From Crotophaga sulcirostris (lineage: Eukaryota > Chordata > Aves > Cuculiformes > Crotophagidae): 64,000 nt of DNA. Positions 1-13,985 of this stretch are shown here, piece by piece. The notes beneath the pieces were generated by a model. It saw only the letters and a list, made by a program, of their open reading frames with translations, was not told the DNA's origin and did not search any database. The stretch spans positions 1 to 64,000 of the forward strand of contig VYZB01000389.1 of NCBI GenBank assembly GCA_013397455.1, read 5' to 3'. The first letter of the stretch is position 1. Each line of letters opens with the position of its first letter. The position numbers and the translations under genes were made by a program.

Positions 1-240
1 CCCATTGGACCGCGGCCCCGCGTGAGGCGGCCGCTGCGTCGCTCCGCCCGCGGCCCCGGAGCAGCTCCCAGAGCCGGCGGCGGCGCCAAGGTCACCTCGC
101 GGGGTGCGCTTCCACGTCGGCTCGGTGCTGTGGGGCTGCCCTGAAACGGAAGGGGAGGAAAACGCCTTTTGGATCGCTTCCTTCGAAGCCGTCTACGGCT
201 GTTATTGTGCTGCCCGGGCATGTTGTTCAGTCCTGTTTTA
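1..240 (+). promoter_or_regulatory. STAG2: CpG-rich promoter / first-exon region of STAG2 (partial)
   Basis: The first ~130 bases are very GC-rich with many CpG, NotI-like and SacII-like sites, then composition drops to ordinary AT-rich intron by ~240. This is the usual look of a housekeeping CpG-island promoter. An inverted CCAAT box (ATTGG) is at 4-8. The region is ~33 kb upstream of the start-codon exon on the same strand, as expected for the non-coding first exon of STAG2. Two possible first-exon donors are visible: GTGAGG at 22 and the weaker AAG|GTCACC at 91. The transcription start cannot be placed and may lie left of the window. Confidence 0.7.
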
Positions 241-548
241 AATGACCAGAAACGAGAGTTTCTCGCATCTCCCACAGCGAAGGGTTCCCAAACCAACTCC
301 TGGCAATTCAGCCTCCATTTCTGATCGATGACTGTTCTCGTCTATTATGCTTGGCCATTTGAAACAACTTTCCCCCCCTTTTCCATAGGCCCCTTTCTCC
401 AAAGCCTTTGTTTATTCATGTATTTTTTTATTATTCCTGGAATGTTTGTCTGGTATTGAACTGTTTGGACTTAAAAAACATCCATGTGCAGGCTCGTTAG
501 TCATGTACAGGTAAATAAACACCACGAGAGATTGTGCAATTAGACTGG

Positions 549-627
549 TAGAATGGTTTGGGTTGCAAGGGATCTTAAAGATCATCCAGTTCCAACCTCC
601 CTGCCATGGGCAGGGACACCTCCCACT
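549..627 (-). repeat. CR1 LINE fragment (3' end)
   Basis: Reading on the + strand, the stretch beginning GAATGGTTTGGGTT and continuing through a 'ggatcttaaagatcatcc' block and 'ctgccatgggcagggacac' matches the well-known complement of the bird CR1 3' region. The element is therefore inserted on the minus strand and is heavily 5'-truncated. No coding part is left. The identification is from memory of the consensus, not a database search. Confidence 0.85.
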
Positions 628-3059
628 TTGTATTACTTGCTTATTATCCCCAACTCTTAATTTTGAGGATAAATCGCAGTGACAGTCAGTCACAAAGTGC
701 CACAGGTCTGGTGTAGGGCTCTTTGCTGGGTAATGCTGGGGTTTTTTCTCCTTTCTAACCATGGTTAACAATGGGAAGGCAGCTACCATGCTGGTGGCAC
801 TGGAGCTGAATGGGGTGGAATCCCGCCTGCTAGTCTTGAGTAATTCAACAAAGACTAAGAAAACTCCAGTGTTATAGAAGGGAAAAAAATATGAATTAAT
901 TCCCATCTCTGACAGATCTTGGTCAGTAACTGATGTGGCTTGTGTGGGTCCTTAGCAAAACCAGTGGCATCTTACAGTGTTGTGTACAGGTGGGTTTTAT
1001 GCCACCTGTGAGAGAAATCCCTCCATTTCTGTGGCTGTTGTTTATATGAAGTTAACTGTGGTCAGCTTAAGGTTGGATGTTATATAAGCTTAAAATCAGA
1101 CAAACAAAAAGCAGTCATGTAACTGAGGGGTGGGAGAGACTCTTTAATTTTCCTGTGGAACTTCCTGGTGCTTGGATATCTCCTCAGTTATTTACTTGGG
1201 CCAGAGTTATGTTTTTGGAGCTTTTTCATCCATTTACAGTTTCAGGGAGAGAATGCTGGGTAAAGTCAATAAGTAGTGTACGTGTTTGTTAAACCTGTAT
1301 TTAAGTAGAGTAGTTAAATTTTTATGTACGAATTTTTTCTTTTAGTCATAGAGTCTTGATGTTTTGCAACTGAAAGCTGAAATTATTAGTTTGAGTAAGT
1401 TGGTTCAAATTAATGGTACTGCGATATTTTAATATATTCTAAAAAACTGCGTTCTGTGAAATGACAAAAAATTTGTAGGTTCATAGCTTATTTAGACATT
1501 TGGTTTGCTGCTTGCAGAGTGTTCCATTTTTAAAATAGTATTCAATTAGCTGGCCATTAATCTAACTTGGATTCCATGAATATATCACATTCTAGCTTTA
1601 CATGTTTAAGTCTTCAAAGGCATAAATGTGCGGAATGAAATAATTTTTACTTGGAAGGAGTGTAAATATAATTGTTAGTTAAATGCTCTCTTTAGTTTTA
1701 TCTTGTTTCCGTGTAACTTATCAACAACAACTGAGTTATTTTTAAAAAAAGGAATGCAGGCAGCGTCTGCTGAATATTACATGCTGTAGTATTACAGGCT
1801 GTAGTCAGCCTCCTGTAGGAAATAGCTGCAGGCACAAACGATTGAAAGTGCGTGCTATTGCTGGTGGGAGCAACTGCATTAGACTTAGTCACATTATGAA
1901 ATAATGTTAGCACATCAGAGCATTATGAACTTTTTTTAATTAGATTGCTCTTTGTCACTTATGGTTCAAATTTAGAGTGATTTGAGAGTCCTCTTTTGTC
2001 ATTTTCATTTGTGGTGTTACTGTCTCAGTTGTTTTGCTGCAGGCAAATATTATAGAAAAGATTAGGTTTTCTGGAGCTTGTGTGCTGGCATAAACAGGTT
2101 GCTTAAGGTTTCTGTAAAACATACACTTTGCTTATTTTCACCAAATAAATCCCCAAAAGCAAATATTTCTGTTGGTTACTTAATGCTTCTTGGTTTTGTT
2201 ACTGGAATGGAGTGTTTTGTCAAATGAGAACGGTGTGATCTCTGTCTCCAGTGTGATTGTTTCTTCTTCAGTTAGTCTGGAAACTTAGGAGAATGTTGTG
2301 AGTTTGGAAAATGGTTTGCTTGGGTTTTATTGGTGTGGTGTGTTGTGTTGTGTGTGTGTGAGGAATTAAGAAAACATACTGGAAAATGAACATGTTGTAG
2401 TTGGTATCTCTGTCAGCTAGATGCTGGAATTTCCAAGAGCTTCATCTGCTTCAGTAATTGTCTTGTAATGGAAAGAAGTGATTGATAGCAGCCATCAACA
2501 TATTGTTTTAATATTCTTGAATAAGCTCTGCTCACTTTCTCAGTGTCACTTAAACATTCACATTCTGAAAACTTCAGCTTCCTTGTATGAGGGTCATTGA
2601 TGAAGAAGGGGAGAGAATAAAATGCTAACTTAGTTCTTGGGAAACGAGAGTAAGGAAGGAATTGGAGTTTTAGGTAGAAAAACAGGAAGCTTATACAGAA
2701 CAAATCTATGGAGGAATGCGAAGAGCTCTTTTCTGTATGCATCGTGAAAGTGTGAATGGTGACATACAGACTTATTGCATTGGTTTACGTTCAATCCCAA
2801 CCAACATTTTGGGTCATTTCCACTTCTGCAGTCAAAGGGTAAGTAAAAATGGGAGTTCTTCGTGGTCCCAAAGCTCTTCTGCCACTGTCACTGGCAGTCC
2901 CACAGTTTGATCTGCTTTGATCCTCTCTCCTGCCTCCTGATGCTTTTGTCCTTTTGGCTACAGACAGAGGTGGAACAAAATGGGGCTAACAAGTAGATTA
3001 AACATCTTGATTAAGATATTGGATTCCTTCCTGCCAGGCAGGAATTTCTAGTGTGCCAA

Positions 3060-3255
3060 GTCACTCACCACAGTCTGTTGGGGTTTGGGCTCCTCCTGGA
3101 GCAGAACCTGGATCCGTGGGGTCGGTAGTGGTTGTCCATGGTCTCAGGCCACCCCCACCTCTGGGGGCACTGCAAGCTGGGAGGGTGCGTGCTGGATAGG
3201 AGGGCCCTGTGGAGGCAGAAGGAGCGGGGAGGGAACTGGGGAGAGGAGGGAGCCT
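3060..3255. other. GC-rich patch in intron 1
   Basis: About 195 bases are clearly richer in G and C than the flanks, with purine-rich G runs toward the right end (GGAGCGGGGAGGGAACTGGGG at about 3217). There are only a few CpGs, so it is not a CpG island. No splice-bounded open frame or known repeat family is recognised. It could be an unrecognised old repeat or a regulatory block. Confidence 0.35.
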
Positions 3256-6159
3256 TTTGGTAACCTTTGCAGTGTTACAGCAGCACTGCTGAAAGTCTTG
3301 CACTAGCATTGCTTTTTCTAGAAGACTGCTTTCCAGAGTAATCCAGTTAAACTCTACAATACCCACCTGAAATTCTTTTTATTTAGGTTTTCTTATGTTG
3401 CTGTGAATAATAATCTGCTGAAGTTGCTTTTCATTTTCTTTATGAGAGTAAGTAAGTAAGGCAGACTTCTGAAGTCAACCCTCCTTTAGGTCACCACAGA
3501 CAAATGCGGGGCCAATGCCGACTTGTTCAAGTTGGGAAACTTGAGGGGCTGTTATTTGGTTGCATTCTATCTTGAGGAAGATGTTTCACTGAGGTATCAA
3601 CATGAAAACTGTGTTCTTCTAATTGTATCAATTTGATGTTCAGGATCCCTAAGACTGGACCAGAGTCCTACATTGAATGGATTATGCCATTGCCATATTT
3701 CAGTGTACTCTACCCCTTTTTACTATTTCTGTAGCTCTTTAATAGCCTTTCTAGCTACAGTCACATGGAGGAGCACAGTCATAGTCTGGTTTTAAACTTC
3801 TTTATCCCAAATTGTTTAAGCAATGAAGGGCATATAGGACTACATTTCTATGCAGTTATCTCTTTCTGTGGCTTCAGAGGGAAATTAAGTTAGCTGTCAC
3901 GTAACTGCCTTATCCAAGTGCACACTTTATGTTCGGGCATGTACTTTAGTGATGTCTATACTGAACATTTTTTGCTTGTGTAACTAGCTATAACTTCCCC
4001 CTCCAGAGGACTTATTTTTGAAAAAGCATATAATCAGAAAAGTGAGTAGATATAAGAAGATTGGCATATATTGGAGGGTAGGTTGTATTCTGTGATTGAG
4101 AAGTTAATCACGATACTCACCTGAAATCAAGTATCTAGAGATGAATGCGTGTGTTGGTTGGGTTGGTTTTTTTTTAAGGTAGATGAATGTTTTATTTTCT
4201 TGAGCTCTGAATCTGATGGCTTATTAGTCCTGCCCTTAAACAACCTTTTATGCATTTTATTTTTCTGTGTCTTTATTTCAGTAAAGGTTAATCATTAGAT
4301 TGGAGTGAGGAACTACGTGTGACACTAGAAGTCAGTGGAAGAATATTTCTTTTCCACAGCAGTTTTTTATTAGCACTTGTGTGCAGCTCCTAGAGGGAGA
4401 AGTATTTTTGCATCTCTTCCCATTCTTTTAGGGTTGATAGGGCAAGCCCATGACCTTTGCTTATATTTTGAAATAGGTTTCAAATGGTGCATGTTGCCAT
4501 GTAATATGCCTATTGCTGTGCTGATGACGATTGATAAGTACTGGAACTGAAGTCCAAATTGCAGGGTTTTCTTTTAGCCGAATCATTGACATATCAGAAA
4601 TCACAAAACGCTTCCGAAACTACTGACGACTTAAAAAAGAAACAACAAACCGTAGGAATGCATGCTTTGTTTAATTGGGATTGCATTCTAAAATTGACTT
4701 CCAGTTGCTGCCAAGGTTTGGTGGAATGCTGCTTAACTTCTGGCCAGTGAGTGAGGTTTGGAAGATCTGCTGAACGACTGACCTTACCTGTAGGCTTCCC
4801 CGGCATTCCTCCTTTCCCCTGTTGTCCCCGACTCTGAGTGACAGGCATCATTTACTGTACGTGCTTGTTAGTGTGATGCTTCCTGGGAAGTTGTGATATA
4901 GTAGACGTTACATACGAAAAGGACCTATTGCAGTTGATTTCTTGTTGCTTAATGCATGTCATCTGCCTAGAAAGAGATGGATATTTTTTGATTTGAAGGT
5001 CATATTGCATCCTTGGTTATGGCTGAATTGGGTTTTTTTACTTAACATAGGATTTCAGCTTAAGTTTTATAAAATAACATTTTCCTTGCAGCATCTCATC
5101 TGGGAAACAAACCACTGACTTTTACTTTGTTAGGAAAAAAAAAGCTGTTGACGAAATGACTTTTCTGCCTTTCATGCAATTACCTGTTGTTCCTTTAGGT
5201 AAAATTCCCAGTTTGTCCTTTAAGAAGGACCAACTCTGGTAATGTGGACTATATCAAACATTAGTAAGCAAATATATACAAGTAATATAAATTGTTGATT
5301 TTATTTGTCAGAGTGTAATCTTCCAGCAGGGAGTGTTCAGTATGAGGAAAGTTTGTATGGAGTAGGCATGTGAAAGGTGAAGATCCAAAATTTTTTACAT
5401 GTTACTTTTATTATCTCACTACGGGCAATTGAAAATATAGGTAACTGAAGTGAAAAAAGTGTAAGTTAGGAACACAGTTTTGTAATTCATGTAGTGTGCA
5501 TTTATGGTGTAATTGTTAATTTGAAGTTGATTTTACATGACATGAGTCCTGGAATATAAGATACGTTTTATAGTTGTGGATATAGTGGCCAACTAATTTC
5601 ATTTGAGTAATAAATGGTACTTCCTGACCACTGGCAATATTTTCTGTTTCAGTTCTGGTACTTTAAGAAGCAGAGAATTGATTAATTATGTTGTTTTTTT
5701 CCAAGGGAGAAAACTGGGGAAACTTGATAAGGACTTTTTTAAAAACACGTATGACCAGTGACTGCTGTCTGCATATGGCAGTGCTATGTTTGTGGCAGAC
5801 AAATAGGTATTAAAATTGATACGGACTATTGTATCTTGATTCAGGGTAAAGAATACGATTTAAATATAGTTGAAAAGGTAGAACTGTGATATTGATAATT
5901 TAAGAGTGATAACATAAGTATTTGTAAAATTTTATTATTATGCCATTTTGGGATGGTAACTATATCCTTATAGGAAAGTTCCATTTTGGTGTGCTATCAT
6001 ACACTGTTTTTTTGGTTTTTTTTAATCCTTCCATTATGTACCCTTTTGAAAACAATATCCAAAATAATTTCCTTGAACTGCACATAAAATTAAGATTTGC
6101 TTTGTGGGTAGACAGTTGCTTCCTAGAAGTGATGCCACAATGAAATTTGTGTTCTAGGT

Positions 6160-6335
6160 CACAGAATCGTGTTAGGGGGAGAAGCCCTCTGGAGGTCTGG
6201 TCCAGCCTCCTGCTTACAACTTGTGCAGTTAGAACAGGTTGCTTAGGAATTTGACCAGTCAAGTTTTACATACCTCAGAGGATGGTGTTTCCATAGTATC
6301 TTTGGCAGCCTGTTATGCTCTTCTTGGAAGGTCTT
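6160..6335 (-). repeat. Diverged CR1 LINE fragment
   Basis: The + strand shows ACAGAATC, then 'ccctctggaggtctggtcca', 'agaacaggttgcttaggaa' and 'ggcagcctgtta'. These are the ordered landmarks of the complement of the CR1 3' end (annealing order: patch of 'agaatc', 'gaggtctggtccagcc', 'agcaggttgc', 'ctcagaggatggtgtttcc', 'gcagcctgtt'). The copy is on the minus strand and is older than the one at 549, with many substitutions and small indels. Ends are approximate. Confidence 0.75.
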
Positions 6336-9300
6336 TTTTTTTATTTCAGGTCTTAAAGTCGTCTTAAATTCCTATAAAGATACCCAACATTCCACACCCC
6401 AGTATATGTTTGGGAAGTATTCCTTGATGGTGAAGACCTGGGAAGCTAATGACCTGATTTGGAGTTGATTGTGGTTTTTATTGGGAATTATTGAAGAGAG
6501 AGAGATGAATGGCTACAGAATCACTTTTTGGAGCCTGCTTTTTTCTTCTCTCTGGCCGCGTTTAGTATCTTTATTCTTCTGCTGTCCATGTTCAAGCTTC
6601 ACTCCTGTGTCTGTGACAAGGGCTTGCAAATACACTTCCTTTCCTGAACATTTACCTGTTCACCTACATGTCATTCATATACCGATCAAAATGATTGTTC
6701 TCACAGTTTTTGTATTTAAACAGTGATATTTTTATTCCTTCTCGTAAGTATTATTTCTAGAAATCTACAGTTCTTCTGAAACTATGGTAACCAGAAAGAA
6801 AAGCTGCACAAGTATCTGTTGCATCTGTGGTATAGGTCTGTCATTACTTGCCTAATAAGCAATTGGCAAAAAAAATGTGAAACTGGCTTTAGCATATTGA
6901 TTTACCAAACATGTAAGTGGTTTATTAGGACAAGTACTTCACTGATAATGGAAAAATGTGCGAGTTTTTTTTGCATGTGTGGCTGGATTACATTTTTGTT
7001 TTCAATATACCATGTTTAAGCTGTTCTTGTTTCATTAAGTGGACTTCCACTTGACTTTGGAAAGCTGTATTTTCGGAACCAGTGCATTTATACTGTTATT
7101 TGTTTAATTTTTAAGGTGTTTATGAATTAAAAATATTGCTTATGTAGTAAGGTGTGTATGCTGTATTACCACTCTACTGTGAAATAGAACAGATTTTGTA
7201 AATTAGGAGACCTGTGTCTTGACAGTTGAAAAATAATCAGAAAAAACGGCCTTTAGGCATTTTATTTCCCGTGCTGCATTGCATTGTCTTTCTGGTTATA
7301 CTGCTCAATGTCTATTCAAGCAATGTAATGATTTTATGAAAGTTAATAAAGTTGTATACTTCTGAGTATATTTGTGCCTTAGAGCAGTAGTCGCTGGTAA
7401 GCAAAAATTTTCAAAGATAGCAAGACACAGGTTCTATACATCAGTGTGATACGATAGATCAAAAACATTTTTTGTTTTTAGAAACTGTTCAGTAACACTG
7501 GATAGAGGAAAATACAGGAAACCACCCTCTTCATATACAGTAGGTCAGGCATTAGGGTTCTTCATACTTGCCCTCAAATGTGGTAACAATCTCTGTAAAA
7601 CTAAAGTTTTTTCAGTTATGTACCAGTAGGTATAAACTATGTTAAATGCATGCCTTGCATTCAAAACTGGTTAGGGAAGTCTTGTTTACAGACAAGATTT
7701 TTACTTTCTTGCACAGTCATACAAATGGGCTTAGTCTTCCCCTGTCTCCAGTGAAGGGTAGCATGGAAAAGTTCTGACAGTTCTTGGGTGCCAGATTGAG
7801 TTTATGTTCTTGGTAGCTTGGGGATTTAAGAAAGTTACAGAAATTTTTCAGTTCCTTTGCAGTAAGGACTTTTTGACAGTATATAAGGAATTAACCATCG
7901 TAGAAGATGCTCCAGGATTGCCAGGATGAAGGAGTGCACACCAAGAAAGCTGGGAAAGAGAGGAAAGTGTAGGAATATGTTGATACTTACTAGAACCATT
8001 CCAAAAATATGTTTTGTGTCCCGTTGCATCACCTTCACTTTTTTATTCCTGTTTTGGAATATGTTGGCACTGAGTTATTAGGTACATTAAGGATATCTAA
8101 CTACTTTTACATAAAATCTTAATCTTGGAATACGTTGTCCTGCCAGATGTGGAAGATGCGAAGGTTTGTCTTAAAAGATTGATAAAGACAGGAATTGAAA
8201 AATTAATCATTAAAGCCTTTTACAGGGGTACCTGGAGGAGAGAAGTCAAGCTGGCAATCCATGGGAAACTGAAAGTTGTTTCTTCCCATGAGAGTAGTTG
8301 GTGGAGAGGCTGGTTACTTATCTGGTGTGAAAGAACAGAATTGGGCAGTTAGGTAGCTGGGAGTCCTTTTTGAACAGAAACTGCACATGCAAAGTTGCCT
8401 TCCTCTTTCATAGTTGTTTTCCTTCCATACTTGTTCCCTTGAAGCTACTGAAGAGGTTCCATCCTCCCCTGTGTCGCTAGGCCAGTTCAGTGGCTTTACT
8501 GTCGCTAATAGCGTTGTCCTGTCTCTGTGCCCTGGCACCGTACTTCTGCGGTTCTCATTGAGCATGTACTTTCTGCCCATTTGAGCCCCATAGGTGAACT
8601 GCCCTAAGAAGCTAAACTGCAAAGAAGAGTGGTTTTCTGTGCATCAAATCTCTGTGGAGTCAAATGAGTGCTACTTCTGTACATAAAAGGATACAGGAGC
8701 TTTTGACCAGTTAGAATATAGAGTTGAGGGGGGCTGCCCCTTTCAGTAGTTGAAGTGTTGTGTCAGTTGCCTAGTCCAACAGGAGTGACAGTGTTTTCCA
8801 TAACTGTAGGACCAGGAAAACAAAACTTTACTCCTGCTGTTTTCTGCTACTTTTCTACCTGATTTTACTCTTAGAAACCATTTGGGCCACATGCCAGTTC
8901 CAAAAGCAATCCTACAGTCTTTGTGGTGATCTCAGTTTTACTGATTTTTTTTTTCCCTGAAAAGTTCCATAGTCTGCCATAGATCAATTAGAACTCTGCA
9001 AGGAAATTCAGGACTCCTGTTTATTTGCATTAATTCATGCAGGCATGAAGATCCATGTACATTTTTTCCTTGGTTTCAGTCTGTGCTGTTTAGAGTTTGT
9101 GCAGGTGTTACTTGGAATGAGACAGGAGGGGTAAGAGAAGATCTAGGAATGGTTATAGAAGAGTTTCCTCCTGTCACGATTTTCTTAAAGCCTTAGCATG
9201 GTTAATCAGATGTTGTTGTCAAAACCCTGTTAGACCTCCTCCTTCAGCTGGATGCTTACCAGCCTGTTGTGGTTAGATCTTATTATGAGCCTTTGCACTC

Positions 9301-11937
9301 TTGAGTTTTCTGTGGTTTGTGGAAGCTGCAGTGCCAGTTCTGTACGTGAGGTCTGTCTTCGGCTTTTCTACAGAATGTGGGACGTTCTATGCAATGATAT
9401 TATGTCCCATCCCTCCCAACTGGTCTCCCTTCCAGCTTCTGAGTTTCTGGGAGTGTGCTGAGGCTGCAGGTCTCGCCTCTGGGAATACCTGGTAATTAAA
9501 CCAGACTTGCCCTTTTTTAATCCCATAAAATATTAATACAGTCCTTCAGAGATACTGAGAAAGAGACCCAGTAATGCTTGAATGCAATGCCTGCCTCTCT
9601 ACCTCACTTTAGACTCAGTTCAGAGCATTTTTGTTTTCTTCCAGTCTTGGAGGAAAACTTGCAGAGTGTATTATATAACATGAAATCCTCTGATTCTTTT
9701 TTTTTTTCTCAACTAGCTAAGAAACTGCTGACTTTCTTCTTGAGGTGTTCGGGAAGAGCTTTACTGTTCATCGATGAGAAACTAGTGCATAGCAGTTCAG
9801 TGCTTAATTTCTCACCATTTTACAATTCAAATCTGGGGAAACTGGTTTGCTTAGGCAGAAGCTATGATCTGTTGAAAACAAGGTTCTATGTTAATAATCA
9901 AGCTGACAGCTACACCGTAGGCTGTGATTTTGCTTTGTGAAGCCATGGTCTGGTCAGAAATACTAGACAATGGGAAAGCAACATGTCCAAAATTTTTAGT
10001 GTTTTTTATGTTGTACAGAGGGTTGTAGTAATTCCGGTTCTTCATTATCCATTTATATAATCCATGTTGGAATGGGAGTTACTTTTTTGATGTAGAATTT
10101 GTAGAAGGTGGAGAGCATGGCTAGTGGGCATTGGTTCTCCCAGTTCTGCAGGTGCTCCTTTGGAGAACTGTTGCGAATATAGCTGTTATTGCCTGAGCGC
10201 TCTCAGTTTCTCCTTACTGCTGTTGAAATGTTTCTGTGGGACTTCCCTGCTTGGAGGCATGCCAAAATGAGTGTGTGGGAAGACTTAATACTTGCTACTT
10301 ACATAGCATTTTGTGTGTTCAAAGTCTTCTGCAAATATTAACTAATCTTTATTTAACATTTGAGCCCAATTTCTGTCAGTATAAATCAGTAACAGCCAGT
10401 TATGACCCCTACTATTTTTGATGTCAAAAGAACGAAGTGCTGTAACTAGTGTAGTTAAGAACAATTTTTATCATCTTATTAACATACCATTTTTGTCACT
10501 CTACCCTTCTGGCATAGTGTGGTGTAGAAAAAAGTTATGAATAGAGTATAGTACTAACTCCTCAGGAGGTCCATGCATTGTAGGATGCTGACTGCTGGAA
10601 AGAATGGCATTTCGTTCATTTTGCATGTGGTACTTCAAGCTTCTCTGTGCTAGTTTTTGTTTCAGCTATATTAAGGTTTATTTCTTTCCAGTCTGGGGAG
10701 CCATAGCATATTCATAACAAGTGATACTTGTTCATTCTGAGCATGCTTCTTAGGAACTGTCTATCATTTATCTTAAAATATAGTTTTAAGTTGAATTTTA
10801 TTTTACTTTCTGTATAGCTGTGCTAAGAAGTTATTAATGTTTTCCCTGTCTGTGTTCTGGCACTACAGATAGTAGTTTTCAGGTAACTGATATTTATTAT
10901 CTATAACTGGTAGGAGAAAGTTATTAAGCTGTTAAGTGTTTTGACTACAGTAGAGTTCTCCCAACATCAAACCCAAAGTAACTGTGTACGTTTTTACTAG
11001 GATTCTGTATCCTGCTTTGAAAAGTAGTAATATGCTGGGGTTTGTCTATGCTGTTGATAAGCTGTAAATTACTAGGGTGTTACATAGAAGTATTTTGTTG
11101 CAACAGCGTCTGAGAAATCAGCATATGGATTTAAACCAAACATGTATAATTCATAAAAATGCCCCTTTTGAGTGGCAGTTTTTATAAAGTTATGTAGTTG
11201 TACATCTTAGCTTATACTACCCAGATTTCCTACTGTTTGCTTTTCTTTTGAAGAGATTGTAAAATATTGTTTTCTCCAGGTAGTTTACAACTGTAATACG
11301 TATGAATTGATAAATATGTCTTTGCAAACTGGATTGGATACGTTTTCATGTTAAGCATCCTTTTAAAGAGAGACTTCAGCAGTTCTGACTTAAGCTGTAA
11401 GATTTTGTCATTCCAACTTTTCCTTAGGGAGTTAAACATGAAAACTTGCAAGAACAGGTCTATACAGCAAATAGCATGCTGGAAACAGCATGGACTGTTT
11501 AGGAAGAAATACTGAGATTAGGGCCATCTTTGTACAGGTGGAGTACTGTGCTTGACCTGCTGTCCTGTTTTCTGCACTGGGTTTGGTCTGGATACTGACA
11601 TCATGTTGCATCTTGGAGACTCTTAGAGAACTCTTAAGGAAAATGAGGTGGTGGATAGGGCACGTTGGCCTTAAACTTTTATAATAGAGTTGAAAGAGAA
11701 ATGTCCTATCTCAATGTAGATCAGTCAGTCTGGCAGTAATTTGCGAACAGAATTCTGTTAGTCTGTAGGCAGGTTTGAATTGTAGCTTGTACCACGTTAA
11801 AAGCTGACTGTAAATTTCTGAGAGAAAACCTATGGAAGAAGGGCTGATCTCTTCTGTTATGTTTTGTCTTTGGCCAAACAGTTCACCAACTTGGTGATTA
11901 ATAATTGATAATTGGTTATTAACATGTTAATTCACTG

Positions 11938-11974
11938 TTGAGTTTTAGTTAATGAGATTTTGAGTTTTAGTTAA
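11938..11974. repeat. 22-bp-period direct repeat
   Basis: TTGAGTTTTAGTTAA occurs at 11938-11952 and again at 11960-11974, a short local duplication in AT-rich intron. No function is suggested. Confidence 0.6.
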
Positions 11975-13789
11975 GGGAGAGGGGAGGTTGTTGTAAATTT
12001 CAGTAGCTTTAGAAATTAAATGGTTCTGGGAGTTTCGACCCTCACTAAGTGTCTGAAAGGTAGCTGGCTTTTTAAGAACAGTGTGGTACAAAATTAATAG
12101 CATGTCTAAGTATCCTGTGTGCAGACCTAGTACTGTTCGAATAATTCTTCTCAGTTAAAACAGAATACAACTGCGTTTCTATTCGATTATCTTATGAAAT
12201 GTTAGCCACAAGAAGTTGGATATGAACATGGTAAAAAAAAATGTTGGTTTTATTTGTTTTTTGGTAATGGCATGGTTTTTAGATGCTGCAGAGATGAATG
12301 AAGAAAATGATGAGAACTAGTTCTCATTATGTACTCTTATATTATTGAACTGCTCAGTGGTGAGTGCTGTCTGTAATTGAATAAAGCTAGTCCTGGCTTT
12401 ATGTAGAGTAATGGCAGATTGTAATCGTGTCTGAAGAAACACTGTGGTAGTAATGGATTATGGAACCTAAATGAGACCACTCTTAGCTGTACTTGGTAAA
12501 ATGAGCTCGTGGTTCTTTTTTCAGCGGGGATGTAAGGTCTTTCTATTTTTGTCACATCTCCGCAGCTTTCATTGCCATTTTATGTAGGGTTTAGGCAAAG
12601 GTGACAAACTATTGACTGATCAGAATCCTTATGCAGATACCACAGAATAGAGTGAGTTATGAATTGTTGTTGGAAAAGCAGCAGGTTGGGGCAGACTTTT
12701 AAGTTTCATAGCTGGCTACGTAACATTGGGTACTGGTGATTGGGTGCTGTACTAAGTATGCATCATAGCATGATAACCAGAGAGGTGAAGCTAGATTTGG
12801 AGCAGTGCAGCTACTTTTAAAGCAGTTGCAACATTCCAAAACAGTACGGACATCTTTTCCTTTGAGATAATTTGTCAGTCAGTCATCTCTGCTGTGGTGT
12901 CTCGCTGATTTTGAAAAGAAGCATTTTCTTAGAACAGCCACAAGACTCTCATTGAGCCAGCTTAACTTAGTAAACTGTTGGAAAGCTAATTCATTCAGAG
13001 AGGGAGTAATAGATTTTTACTAAAGAAAGGGTGTAACGTGCTCTTGGCTATGAGATAGTTAGAAGTAAATGCAAGGAGAAGGGGGCAGTGGGACTGTTCC
13101 TGTCACAATTAGCAAACCCATGTATTTTATCATATTATCAAACTATTATGGTTATTGTTTGTAGTTTCTTTCATTATTCAGCAAAAGTGAGGATAGATAT
13201 GGTTAATGCAATCTGTTCAAATTGGTTTAAAATGTGCTCTCAGTTGATAATTGACAGGAATGCTTGAAAAAAATTTGCAATTACTAGTGCTTGGCCAAGT
13301 TCCTTCTGTTAAACAGCTTCCTTGTCTACAGGTGAATGACAATTTGAGAAGGCATATTAAAGGCAGAGATTGTGAAACTGAGAAGCAAGTGGAACAACTG
13401 GAAGCACTTAAGTTTTAGAAATGGATTTTGCATAATGTGTTGTACATTCTAAGTTTTCAATAGCAACAGTGTAAAGCCTTTCACTGCTGGAGATGATGGT
13501 TTCAAATCTATACTTAATGTTTAGGAATTTGTAGTTTCTGTACAAAAGACTTAATGACGTTTAGAGTTGAAGGAAATGGTTGCAGGTTGTACCTTGGGAC
13601 TTGTGCACCACAATATAGTAGAGTATTGCCTGTGGAATAGCGTTACAGAACTGGACTACCGGTGTTCTCAGACTGCTAGAGTTCTGCCATATTGTCACTT
13701 CTGTTTGAGTGGTTCCCTGAGCCACTAATTTGGGAATAAATTGTGCCTCAAATAAAATGGAGGAAAATCCTGCAGTTAAAACACTTAGA

Positions 13790-13985
13790 TTGGGGTGTCA
13801 AACTCATGGCTCCTGTCGTTCTCCTGCTCTTGCAATGTAACACGCATCACACTCTGCACATGTGCCCAGTGCTGGCAGGAGCACAGGGGCAAGGAGCTGC
13901 CACCGGGTAGAAATAAGGTGCCAGGCCGGATAAAACAAAGTGGAGGGCTGGATTTGGCCCACAGACCATGAGTTTGACACCCCTG
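13790..13985. mobile_element. hAT (Charlie-like) non-autonomous DNA transposon, 196 bp
   Basis: The right end CCATGAGTTTGACACCCCTG (13966-13985) is the reverse complement of the left end (13790-13809) except at the two outermost bases, giving 20-bp terminal inverted repeats. The 'gtgtcaaactcatgg' and 'ggatttggccca' landmarks are typical of hAT/Charlie-group MITEs in vertebrates. The interior is short and non-coding, so the element was mobilised by a transposase elsewhere. The 8-bp flanks (13782-13789 and 13986-13993) do not match, which fits an old insertion with a decayed target duplication. Confidence 0.85.

Noticed and set aside
412..906. 164-codon minus-strand open frame near the promoter
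   Set aside because: It spans the CR1 fragment at 549-627, has no splice-bounded or known-family similarity, and is a chance frame.
2831..2838. Strong donor GTAAGT at 2839 with an acceptor-like CAG at 2830
   Set aside because: The implied exon would be 8 bases, and no convincing alternative upstream acceptor was found; treated as a chance donor.
8125..8352. 75-codon frame with a natural-looking start peptide
   Set aside because: No family recognised, no splice boundaries, and composition is that of the surrounding intron.
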